DNA of 64,000 nt, taken from NCBI GenBank assembly GCA_944472135.2, contig OX235267.1:17839452-17903451 (forward strand), given 5' to 3'. The DNA is from Trichobilharzia regenti. Its lineage: Eukaryota > Platyhelminthes > Trematoda > Strigeidida > Schistosomatidae. A program made the position numbers and the translations under genes. The notes below the pieces were generated by a model. The model was not told the DNA's origin and did not search any database. It was given only the letters and a program-made list of their open reading frames with translations. Shown piece by piece: positions 44,301 to 57,600 of this stretch. Position 1 is the first letter of the stretch, and each line of letters opens with the position of its first letter.

Positions 44301-47300
44301 ACTGTAGCAATAATATCACTGTCAAATACAGTTAGCAAAATGATACGAAAACCATAGACTCACTGATTTGGGTCAACTTTTGCATGTAAATCCAATAATA
44401 GGTAATGTTGTAGATATTAGAGTTAAACAGTCACAAAGTGCCAAACAGTTAGTTATAGGTATTAACAGTCAACAAGATTATATTCGCAGATTCAGTGTTC
44501 GAAAGTCAAATAATTAAAATAAATGCCACAACGTCCTGGCCAGAAACACCGCAAAAATGAGATTTTTATGTAACTAGGCAAACGTAGCTTACTAATCGAA
44601 AAGCGCGTCCAAAGTTTGTTTGTAGGGGATATTCATTCTAAAGGGTTTCAATGTTTCGGCTGAGTGATCTTTAAAATGCTATATAAATAAGGCAAAACGA
44701 TTTTCATTACATTTTCAGAAGGTAATTTAGTCTGTGTTTCCTTTTCTTATTTGGCGGGTATATATCTTTTGATGAAATTCTATGGATATATGTACATTTA
44801 CCTGAGAAACAATGGTCAAGAAATGTCTTTCCTGTTCTCTTAAGGATACAGGAGTGCTACAGTTTGTCTTGGCTCTTATGAATAATGTCTCTACACAGAG
44901 CTCGTTTTTGTACTGTTGCTGTTATAAAAACAATATGTATACTAATAAATATTGTATCCTTTACTGGTAACAACTCCAGAGTTGTATTTTCAATAAGCAA
45001 CTGCTCACTTATCTTAATTAGTTCATTTAACACAGATAGTTGATAGTTGTTATTGTCAATGTAAAACAATAACATCATCCACACTGAGGTGTGATGGATG
45101 GTAGCTATCAGTGTAATCCACAACTCTCGTTTCCTTGTATTTCGTAATCGTCGTTTAGATGTGCATTCTCCCCAAACTGATGAGTCCTAAATAGGATGAA
45201 GTACGCGTTCTGGATCCCAATGCTTCTAGCCACCACCAACTAAATAAAAATTGAGTTATTAGCCCTGGTCATATCGCTGCATCCGTTCAGGAATGAGGCT
45301 AATCATTTCGATCACCAGTGTATACGTATAATTTTTTATACTCATATCGTTGTTTATTTTCTATGTTTCTTCTTAGGGTTCTTTGCTTACACCTGATGCA
45401 AACTGCAAATACGATAAAATAATTGAAATCAATTTAGATACCTTGGAACCACATGTCAATGGTCCATTTACTCCTGATCTGGCTCACCCGATTTCACAAG
45501 TAAGCCATTCATTCGTATTTGGTTTATATTGATCATTGCAGTTATTGTGATTATTATAATAGCTATTATCGATCTCACCTAGGTTTGGTGACGTGTAGGT
45601 CGCTTGACTAATGTCCTTATCATTTGAACATTCAGAAGTTGAATAACTGTAATGTCATGCACACAAACCACCATCATCATCTGTGTGATACCGATTTCAT
45701 TTAGTCAGTTCTCTCTGCACTTATTTGTTTATTTTGCATGTCATTTTATTTGAAGTCAATCGGTTGATGGTGACTGACAGTGAGATCTAGGATGCTCATT
45801 TCGTCCTGTTTGGAACTCATCATCTGGATTTACCTGCATTTCCCAGTGAGTGATGATGTTCCCATGTTTGTGTGTTGTTGAGGAGAGCGTCACGACCTGA
45901 AAGTAGGTTCACCTTTGCACAAAGTTTTGCACATCCTTCTGTCTGTCTTTCGTGGTGTAATTTGGTGTGAAGTTGCGACTGTAATTAGTTAAGCAACCGA
46001 ATAGCCAGAAATTTAGATCTTATCCCATCTCTTGAGATTTATTTGTACAACCAGACATCATACCACTGAAAGTAGACGGTATGAAAAGATCACAGATTTT
46101 TTTGAGCATGACATTGTTTTAGTTAGATTAAACTACCTAATCAGTAATTTTGGGATTAAATGTAGAATGTTAGGTGAAGAAAAGTAGATCGATCGATAGA
46201 TTTTTGTGCATCTTGATGGAAAGAATATCTATTGTGTATACTCAACTGCTGCCATTTGAAAAGACCACTCAGTGTTGGATGAGATATAGGATTAAGTTGC
46301 CATATAAAATCATGTGCGCGTGATCAGACTGAAATATATAGCACTCATTTTACAGGTCTATAACTTTTGCTTTCAGTTATTCAAAATTTCACTGGATATG
46401 AAGAACTAGAGATTTGGAAATACTAATGGTGATTGTGCTGTCCGTCTGAACGGATCAGTAAGAAGGAGAAAAGACTGCACTACTCGCCGATGCCTTTTCG
46501 TAATCTCCGCCTACGCCCCCACTGACTGCAGTTCAGATGAAACGAAGGATGAGTTCTACCAAAAGCTGTCTAGTTTGGTGAGAAAGGCTAAACGCTCAGA
46601 CATAGTCGTTCTAGCTGGTGACTTTAACGCTCAAGTAGGGAAATTGTGTCAATCTGAGAAGGATGTCGGTGGCACCTATGGAGTCCGTGCCAGCGAACCG
46701 ACAACGGTGACCGTCTCCTACAGTTCTGCTCTGATAATCATTTGTTTCTTGTAAGCACTAACTTTAAACACAAGGAGAGACACTGTTTGACTTGGAGACC
46801 CCCTTCATCAAACCAACGCTGGACACAAATAGACCACATAGCAATAAGCTATCGTTGGCGTGGGTCGGTAGGAGATTGTCGCTCCTTCTGGAACACGTGC
46901 GTAGATACCGACCATGCACTGGTCCGCGCTCGGGTGTGCTTACGACTGAACGGACGTAGGAAACAGCTGGCGGTAAAACCATCACGTCCCCAGCTCGATC
47001 AGGAAACTAAATCCGTATTTCAGGAAGAACTAGCTAAACACATATCTGTGTTCGACAGCTGTGCTCACCCTGAAGAAGCTTGGAAAAATATCCAGGCAGC
47101 CATAGATACAGCTGTAAAAGCTGTGAATAAGGTAAACCCAAAGGTGAGTAAAAACCACTGGATCTCCACCGCCTCATCCGAACTGATAGATGCTAGAAGA
47201 CTTATTCCGGCGAGCTCCGAATTCAATGAGGAGCGAAAGCTGCACAAGAGGAAACTTACGAAAAGTCTCCGCAAGGACCGTGAACAGTGGTGGGCGACAA

Positions 47301-50300
47301 AAGCCAAAGAGATGGAGAAAGCTTCGAGGATAGGCAACACCAGGCAACTCTTTGGACTCATCAGGGAAACGGGTGGGAGAAGACAAATCATTAGTGAGAC
47401 AATCTCGGAAAAAAATGGCACTATAATTAGCTCCCAGGATAGACGACTGGATCGTTGGAAAGAGCATTATGAGGAGCAGTTTAATTTGCCCACAGCCACG
47501 CTCAACCTTCCGAGCATCCAACACCTCCCTGAATGGGATATAGACACAGGTCCTCCGTCACTAACTGAGGTTACTAAAGCTGTCACCAATCTGAAACTAG
47601 GCAAAGCAGCGGGACCTGATGGAATGACTCCAGAGGTATTTAAGTACGGTGGAGACAGCTTACTGTCCGGATTAACTGAGGTACTAGGCAGCGTCTGGGA
47701 ATCAGAAGAAGTCCCATCGGGTTGGTGTAAGTCACTGATTATCCCCATATACAAGAAGGGAGACAAGTCTTCCTGTGATAATCACAGAGGGATTAGCTTG
47801 ACTAATATAGTATCTAAAGTCTTAGGCTCAATAATCATGCGTAGACTGAGTGGTGCTCGGGAAGCACAAACACGAGAGAGCCAGGCAGGCTTTAGACCAG
47901 GAAGAGGGTGTATTGATCATATCTTCACCCTCCGACAGATTCTAGAACATAGGCATTCCTACCGGCGTCCAACAGTCATTATATTTCTTGACCTAAAGGC
48001 AGCATTCGACTCTGTCGATCGGGAAGTTCTCTGGAGATGCTTGGCTGTAAAGGGAATTCCGAGAAAATATATTGCACTGATTAAGGCACTCTACTCGTAC
48101 TCATACAGCCAGGTGAGGGCTTACGGCGAGCTGTCATCTGAACTGATGACGACCAGTGGTGTCCGTCAAGGATGCCCATTATCTCCTTTTCTATTCAACT
48201 TCATCATAGATGTGTTAATGGACTTAACCCTAGGTGACTTCAGCGACTCAGGGATTGACTTGCTACCGGGGAATAATCTCGTTGACTTGGAATATGCAGA
48301 CGATATAGTCCTTCTAGGCGAAGACGCTGACGAAATGCAGAGTCTTCTAAACACCTTGAGCCGCAATCTACGAATGTTTGGCATGCGATTCGCTCCCGCC
48401 AAATGCAAGATGATGTTACAGGACTGGACTACATCGACGCCTAGTTTAAAAATAGGAAGTGAAGTGGTAGAGCACGTTGACCGCTTCACTTATTTGGGAA
48501 GTACCATCAGCCCCAACGGGCTGATCTCTGACGAAATCTCAGCACGAATACAAGGGGCTCGTTTCGCATTTGTTAGTTTACGCCGACTCTGGCGTAGACG
48601 AGATGTTCGACTATCGACCAAAGGGCGGGTGTACTGCTCATCAGTCCGCTCCGTCCTCCTTTATGGTTGTGAGACCTGGCCACTGAGAGTGGAAGACATG
48701 AAAAGACTAGCTGTCTTTGATCATAGGTGCCTGCGTTCTATTTCCCGTGTAAAGTGGCATAATAAGGTGAGCAACATGGAGGTTAGGCGTAGAGTTCTAG
48801 GTAAACAGGGGAAATCAATCGACGAAGTCGTGAAGCTACAAAGACTGAGATGGTTAGGACATGTGTTACGTATGCCAAGCCATCGCCTCCCTCGACGAGC
48901 AATGTTAGCGGATATAGGGTCAGGCTGGAAAAAAGCTAGCGGCGGTCAAACAAAAACTTGGCATCAGTCAATGAAATCCACAACAGTTGGTCTAAGCCAC
49001 GTAGAAAGGTGTAGACTTCCAGGCTGGGGTCCTCGGGACGGTAAAAATCTATGGTTGGAAACAATTGGTGACATGGCTCAAAATCGTTCTCAGTGGCGCA
49101 GATGCATCCACTCCCTGTGACTTATGATCTTCAATGAAACTGTTTTGTATTTCTTTATTACTCCTTTGTCTCACACCTCTGCTCACTGTTTCTATTATGC
49201 TTTTCTTGTACTTTCTTCTCTTGCTTCGCGTGCTACACGGAATGTGGCGACTTGAACTTCCGCACATTTGTGCAAAGTTCTATGTCGAAAACAGGCAGGC
49301 AATGGTGATTGTTAACTGGAAAATATTCACAATGACATTGAACTTCCGGATATTTATGCTAGATTTCTCTTAATTTTCATTTGCCTTGTAAAATTTGTAT
49401 TTGTTTATTACTGGTTAGCATTCTGTGTCTGTTCTTTTTTACTCTCTGTGTGTTCTGTTTCGAAATATGATGACTTCATAACTGAGATTGTTCTACGTGA
49501 AAGTTTGTTCAGTCACTGAACCCAGTTTGTCTGATAACATTAGATAGGGTAATTGTATGGATTTCCCTCCCCCCCCACTATTACATTTCTACTCTTAAAA
49601 TGACATTGATCTTAACGTGAACCTTCATCAATTTTAGTTGAGCTCCACTCTGTCCTGTAATTTATTTTACTACTCCATTCAATTTACGTATTTATATTCA
49701 TTAATGCTTTCTGTATTACGTAATTTTTATCTCTAAGACCTACGATTTAAATGACGCATCTTTGAAAACATTCCTTCTATTGCTTTGAAAATGTACTATA
49801 TGTATATATATGATTGTACACTATGATATATCCTCAAGATGGTATCGTATTCATCGTTAATAAATGTGAAGGTGAATAGTTCTACTTACACCACTGGTAA
49901 CTAGCACACAAGACGTAGATTCACCCAAATTTTAATGCGAAATTGTGATGAGTGAAGCATACACACAATTTTGTAGAGCACTGATAGCACCAGGTTAGTG
50001 GTTGTGCTATATTCTCAAATTGTTTTTGCGTGTAGGTACTATTGTTTTGTTGTTGTTGTGTAGTGGCAGTAATTGACATTGTGATTAGAATAGTTTTCCT
50101 TAGCGTATTCAGTCCGTATTGCTCGCATCTACCGGTCGCATGGTTGTCATCTCAAACTGTAAGTAAATATAATCTAGTAATTGTGTAAATTTTGTGACAT
50201 TGAGCGGATGGGGGTTGGTTAACACACAGATCAAGTGTTAAAATAGTGTTCCATAGTTTCGTCAGCTGACTTGATTAAAGCTCATACTATCATATTTTTC

Positions 50301-53300
50301 AATTGTTCCAGCCCATTACTTCATCATCTTTTTCACTGTTGACTAACTGGAAGCTTGATATTAGATGGTTGGGGGCAATTGGCAGGAAGCCTTGGTCCTA
50401 AGTTTCGTGCTAGTTTGCATTCATCAGTTAGCAGGGCGTATCTGCAACCTTGAAGGAATTCATGTCCCTTCTGCGATTCGGACCCGCGTCACCCAGTGCT
50501 GCACTCAAAGACGTTACCACTGAGCTGTTCGGGCTCATGATTGCCCCCAACCATATAATATCAAAAATTTTAAATGCACCGTGATGGTGAGCTATCTGGA
50601 ATGGTGGCCACATTGCAAACTTAACTGATAGAATTCAGTCTGCACCAAACAACGGACTGAATACATTATACTGGTTACTAACTAGTGTCTAACTGAAAGT
50701 AACTGAAAGCTTAAAACGTGTATTTATATATCTTTAAACAAAGTGCACTAATCAATTTACCTCACACTGCTTATCTCTAAAATGTGTGGTTTGATTTTCT
50801 ATATTTAGAAACATTTTATATGCTTATGATTTATTAGTATTTCAAAAAAGTTAAGTTCGTAAAATAGATTGTTATTATAATCATTGATATTGATTCTTTT
50901 GGACCAGCTGACTGACCTTATGCTGTCATAATTTGTTGCACTAGTTATTATCTTACTAGAATATATATATATATATATATCACTATTTGTATTTTCATTT
51001 CACTTTTGTATGTGTGCGTATATCCTCATGTTTCTAACATTCTTGTTTATATTCATTTAACCTAGTAGTAATAGTCAAAATACATGAACATATGTTTTAT
51101 GTAGGTCATATTTCCAAGTTTAGTACAAGTTTAGAATAGATAAACTACACTACACTAGTTTATCTTTCAGTGATCATTGCGTATACATCAGTCAGTGCTA
51201 TAAACTTTGACCTGAATCACCTAACGGTCTCTTTATCCTCCTTTATGGCTGTAAGACATGGCCACCATTGAAAGTGCAAGATACGAAAAGGCCCGGCTAG
51301 CTAGTGGTCTTTGATCATAGTTGTCTGCCTTCTATCTCTCGTTTTAGGTGGCGCGTGGTATTATAAGGTGAGCGACATTGAGGTTAGTGTCGGTCGAGTG
51401 CTAGGTGAGTTGGTGGAGAAATCAATCGACGAGGTTGTGAAAGCATCTTACTTCCCACTTTATTGACTATCAACAATCGTCTTATTTCCCACCCTATTGT
51501 ATTTTATTGATAACACTAATATTATTTCTGAATGTACTTTCGTATGAGAGATTAAAATAAAGAAAATGAGTTATAATTCAGTTACGTCACTTAAATAAAA
51601 ACAATTTTCAGAGAAAGAACTTGAAAATATCAAGAATTGCAAACTGCATACTATTGATTGTAATTTTAACACTGTTAAAAGGAGTTAAGATAACGTTACT
51701 GATAAGTAACTCATTTTCTATTAAGAGTGTCGGTAATTATTCAAATAACTACTATCGGTCAGAGTGAGGAGTTAGAGTTTGAAGCATTTTACGGGAAATA
51801 TCTTTTCCCTAAATTCTGAATGAAGCTCATTGTAAGTGTTTAATCTCATTGTATTTGATTAGTGGTCTCAAGCAGTGGAATCCCAGGACACTTGTGTTTT
51901 ATTCTCTTTGTGACTTGTCAACTGAATGTACCTAAATCCCCCCACCACCACCACCAGTGATTGACAGCTGTGCTCACCCTGAAGAAGACTGGAAGAATAT
52001 TCAGTCAGCCATAGATACAGCTGTAAAAGCTGTGAATAAGGTAAATCCAAAGGTGAGTAAAAACCATTGGATCTCTACCGCCTCATCCAAACTGATAGAT
52101 GCTAGAAGACTTATTCCGGCGAGCTCCGAATTCAATGAGGAGCGAAAGCTGCACAATAGGAAACTTACGAAAAGTCTCCGCAAGGACCGTGAACAGTGAT
52201 GGCTGACAAAGGCGAAAGAGATGGAAAAAGCATCGGCGTTAGGGAACATTAGGCAACTCTTTAGACTCATCAGGGAAACGGGAGGGAGAAGGCAAATCAT
52301 AAGTGAGACTATTTCTGAGAAAAATGGCTCCTTAATTAGCTCTCAGGATAGACGCCTTGAACGCTGGAAAGAACACTTTGAGGGACAATTTAACTTGCCT
52401 AAAGCCACACTGAACCTCCCCAACATCCAGCACACACCCGAATGGGATATAGACACTGGTCCGCCATCTGTAAGTGAAGTCACAAAAGCTATCAGTAATT
52501 TGAAACGAGGCAAAGCGGCAGGACCCGACGGAATTATTCCGGAGGTGTTTAAATATGGGGGTGACATACTAGTTTGTAGATTAACTGAGGTACTAGGCAA
52601 AGTCTGGGAATCAGAGACAGTTCCATCAGACTGGGGTAAGTCACTTATTATACCGATATTCAAGAAGGGAAACAAGTCCTCCTGTAATAATCATAGGGGG
52701 ATCAGCCTAACGAACATAGTCTCTAAAATCCTAGGCTCAGTAATCATATACAGACTAAGCAGAACTCGGGAGGAACAGATGAGGGAAAATCAAGCAGGCT
52801 TTAGACCAGGTAGAGGGTGCATAGATCATATCTTTACTCTTCGACAGATTCTAGAACATAGACACACTTTTCGACGTCCAACAATTGTCATATTTCTTGA
52901 CTTGAAGGCGGCCTTCGACTCCGTGGATCGAAAGGTACTATGGCAATGTCTGACTGTGAAGGGAGTGCCAAGAAAGTACATTGCACTAATCAAGGCACTA
53001 TTCAAACTCATGTAGCCGTGTAAGGACTTATGGGGAATTGTCATCTGAATTGGTAACAACCAGTGGTGTCCGACAGGGATGTCCACTCTCCCCATTTCTG
53101 TTTAACTTCATCATAGATATGCTGATGGAAGTATCCTTAACTGAACGTGACGACTTAGGAATCGACTTGTTACCAGGGAATAGTCTTATGGACTTAGACG
53201 CATTACCCATTCTGTTTCACTCTTATACTTGTCAGACTGTATTGATTCTCTTCACTCATCTTCTTGTCTACTTTTGTGTGCTATTTGGAACGTGGCAACT

Positions 53301-54572
53301 CGAACTGCTGCACTTCGGTGCCAAGTTCTATGTTGAATCCAGACAGACAGACAGTGATTGACGGTGTTCCCATTGAGATGACATCAGTAGATCAAATTAA
53401 TTTGACTCACTCAAATTTGTCTTTTTAACGCGATTGGTTGAGGCAAGATCATTGGTGCTTGCTCGTGGGGTTGGGGTTCTTGTTGTTTAACTTTGCCCTT
53501 AAATTCCATTATGGGTAAATTTTGTTTCGATAAAGTCTCACAGCGTTATACAGTAATGTTTACTGATGACGTTTCGAGCACAATTTATTGCCACTCATAA
53601 TCATATCAAGGTACTCACACGACTTCTTAATTTCATTTATATAGTTCCATTATTTTTCACTTGATTTGATTGGTAGTAGTATTTTCCATATTTCAGGTAT
53701 GAGTGATGAATCATTCCTATTGCATGTGTTTGGTGTAGACTAGATGAACAAGGATTCAGTAATCAACCTCTCTCTCCACCTATCTAGATTACTTTTTAGA
53801 ATTTTAACCCTCTCCCAACCTATTGTGTGGTTGTGTGTTAATGCATGCATTGCAATTGCTGAGCTTTTTTCTAAATTACTTATCTTCTCGGGGTCAACCA
53901 TTCTTACCTTAGCTAAATTCTTATGCTCTGACAATCTGACTACCCCTGACCTACTAGTTCGACCTATGTAGTTGACCTTACTCACAGTCACTGGAAGGTA
54001 TTTTGTAAATTATATTATTTTGTCTAATTGGGTTGCCCTTAAATGTCTATATACATGCATATACCTTTTGAAAAATGGCTTTTATTATTATCGTTATTTA
54101 AAGGTGATTCAATAGAGCTTCTCACTTTTTTATGTTGACCTGATATTTAAAAAAATACACATTTTTGATCATCAGTGTCTATTTTTTCTATAAATTTTCT
54201 GTCCTATACATTTTATGCCGAATTTATTTGTTTATCTGAAAAATAAACTAGTTGTCTAGTCGTTCAGCTAAAGAAGGTTGGCCACAACATATTAGCGCTG
54301 GTTTAATCGGTTCGTGTACTAACTCCTCATATGAAGATATGTCACGTGCTGCTAGTTTAGCTAAACAAGCATTAGACAAAGGTGTTAAAGTGAAATCACA
54401 ATTCTATATAACACCTGGTAGTGAACAAATTAGAGCAACTATTGAACGTGATGGGATAACTGAAGTGTTTCAATCTATTGGCGGGATAGTATTAGCTAAT
54501 GCATGTGGTCCGTGTATCGGTCAATGGTCCAGAAAGGTGAGTTAAACATTGCTTACCTTACTATAGCACTTA

Positions 54573-54654
<82 letters not shown>

Positions 54655-57600
54655 TGGAGATGGATTGATAGAATACATTGAATTGATGTTACACCTGCTA
54701 TTCCCCCGAGCAGGACTCGAATGAGAAGCTACGAGAAGGAGACATATCATCTGCATACACTATATTGATCAGTATTTCCTGTTATTGTTATTATTATTGT
54801 GCGTTATAATGAAATATCGATCAATGTACACATAGCAAAATATATCAGGCTGTCAAAACCAAAACAGACATCATGTGAATACATATCACCTCCTCTTTTG
54901 AGAAGATTGATGATTAGCAGCGTGCTTTCTTGGGGTTTATCTGGAACCCTTCAGTTTGTTGTCGACGTCTGTTGCTTCGTCTGCTTGTTGAGTTCGCGGT
55001 TTCTGCTTTGTCTGAGCTGCGCAGTTTTGCTTTTCTGTCTTGTCGGTCGTAGGTAAGTTAAAAGTACCTAAGAGTATATCCACAGGTAGAGATGACTGTG
55101 TACTGGTAGGGATATTTGAGTTTCTTGGACGCAACTGATTGTAGTGACGGGTCCATAAATCATTACCAACTTTCACGTCGTACATAACTCGACCACGTCG
55201 TGCTGCGATGGAACCTTTATTCCAAGGTTTATGTCCTGCTCGATAGTCGCGGACATAGATAGCGTCACCAACATCAAATTTTTTTCCATTCTGAATTGAT
55301 GCGTTGGCACGTTTGGGTGCCGGTGGTAACATTGAGTTGTGAATCGTTCTAAGTTTGCGTCCGTGAAAAATTTCTGCCGGCGATTTCTTGTTCTGTGTTG
55401 ACTCATTCACCGTTCTACGGTACACCATCAAGAATTTTTGGATGATGTCAAATGGTGTCCCCTCTCCCTCTGCTTTGAGTAAAGCTCTCTTCAAAGTGTC
55501 GACAAAACGTTCCGCTTGGCCGTTGGATTGAGGATGATACGGCAGTGTGAACATATGTTCGATAGCATTTCGACGACAGAACTGCTGAAACTGATAAGAG
55601 GTAAACTGCGAACCATTGTCTGTAATTATGGTTTCTGGGAGACCATGATGGGAGAATATGTCAGTGAGAGCTTTGAGAGTTTGGGACGTTGTCGGCGAAA
55701 CCGTTGGTATAACTTCTGGCCACTTAGAAAAATCGTCTACCAACACCAGATAATATTCTCCATTTATAGGACCAGCAAGATCAATATGAATTTCGGACCA
55801 AGGATGGTCTGCTGGTGGACACAGTGTAGTAGGTAGTTGCACAAAACTAAGTGGGGTATCAGCCAGATATAGACGGTCGAACCAGTCGAGTCCCAAAAGA
55901 TTTAAATCACTCTTGGTGACGTAACAAATTCCTGTGAATTTGATGTTGCGGAAAGATACAGAACATTGGAGTTCACCAATTAGTTTGAGCCACCCACCAC
56001 AGGCGCTGACAAGAGTCTGGGAAGTATTTGTGATTGGTGGTCTGCCAATATTATTCCAAAGTTTCTCTGATATAATCGTACTGTCAGAGGCAGTATCCAA
56101 CTGCAGACGTGTATCGTGACCATTTATCTGAAGATCGATATACTTCCGTACACCTGGTGTTGTGACTTGACACGTTGCGAGTAGACTCAATGATCTCTTT
56201 GAAGATTTAGGACCAACAGTTTGTCGAGCTTTCGCAGAATTATGATATTTGCGTGGCTGACAAAATCCATTTTTATGACCGATGACTTTGCACTTCTTGC
56301 AACGATGATTTTTGTATGGACAGGACTTTACAAAGTGCCACGCGCCACAATGCCAGCATGGTGATGGTGGGATCTTCTTTGCAGTAATTTGAGAGGCTGG
56401 ACGAGTTTGTGTAGGCTTACGTGGAACATTAGGAGAAGGTGGGTTAGGACTGGATGATGAGAGATTTTTGCTCTTTCGTAATGCACGGATGTCAAAGCTT
56501 CTCGAAGGTGTTGATTCGACCAGGTGTGTGTCTTTCTGTAAATTAATGAGTCGTTGATATTCATCAGCTATATCATGTAGAGTTAACTTGGGATTTTGCT
56601 CTAACTGATTGAGCAGTCGAGTTCGAATATCTGTGAAACGAGGAGATTGAAGACTGCATTTGAGAATCAAGGCCTTGAATTGATCATCTGTTAAGGACCT
56701 GAGTCGAAATCTCTCACATTCTCGGTTGACTGTGCCAACGTGAGTAAGAAAATCATCATTTTCATTCATTGTCAACTTGAGGCAACGATAACGTATGCTG
56801 AATAATGAGGAGTGGTCTCCAAAATGTTCACGCAGCAGCTTTATTGTATCATCGAAACATTTGTCACTTGGTTTCTGGGGTAAAATTAGGTTGCAGCACC
56901 TTTCATATTCTGCAGGACCCAATTTACGTAATAACACTCGCACCTTCCAAGCGTCGTCTTGTGAGGCGAGATCAACTGTAAATAAATCCTCATATCGTTG
57001 ATACCATGTGTCAAAAGTGACATTAGCATCTGGATCACGATTGAATTGTGTAATACTATTCACAAATCCATCGACAGATGGTAGCATGTTATGATTCGGA
57101 TTGCTTGAATGTGAAGTTGAACCAGTTTGTTGGTTGATGAGCATTTCCATTAATTTCATTTGTTGCTCAAATAGTAATTCCAATTTAGAAGGGGCGAAGT
57201 TAAACTTTCGACACCACTAACTACCAATCAGCGAATTATCCAATGAGATTCACGAACGATGTCGAATTATCCAATGAGGTTCACGAACGCAGTTCGATGT
57301 TCTATAGCGCTTGATTCATTTCTAATGCGTGACCTTACAAAGCTATTGTTGCAATTCGAGGAGGTTAGCGTTTTCCAGTATTTCCTGGATTTGAGTTGCG
57401 CCGGAAAGAGCGAATTTGTTTGTGTGGTGGTATCATGACTTTAAAAAGCTATACCAAATCAACAGATGGGTTTGTTCATCGTTGTGCTATATGTTTGAAG
57501 CCTACTAACGCTGGAGAGAGTAAGCTGATAATTTTAATATTTCGTAGGAACTTTTTTCGGTAGGTCGCTTCTTTCCCTAAGGATAGCAGATAGAAAAGCA

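Noticed and set aside
45177..45226. H1 as a surely active hammerhead ribozyme
   Set aside because: The GAAA core is GAAG and the stem III region is altered, so activity is doubtful; kept only as a motif.
47065..47766. Long minus-strand open frames with hydrophobic residues opposite the N3 LINE
   Set aside because: They are antisense shadows of the RT frame, without motifs of their own.
54252..54259. Alternative exon 8 acceptor at tctag ending 54259
   Set aside because: With the phase-0 end of exon 7 it would read into TAA within four codons.
54250..54545. Exon 8 as an independent small gene starting at a non-ATG codon
   Set aside because: It is the cluster-cysteine segment of aconitase and joins in frame with exons 7 and 9.
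54560..54660. TA/GA repeat as a regulatory element
   Set aside because: A plain microsatellite with nothing to link it to regulation.
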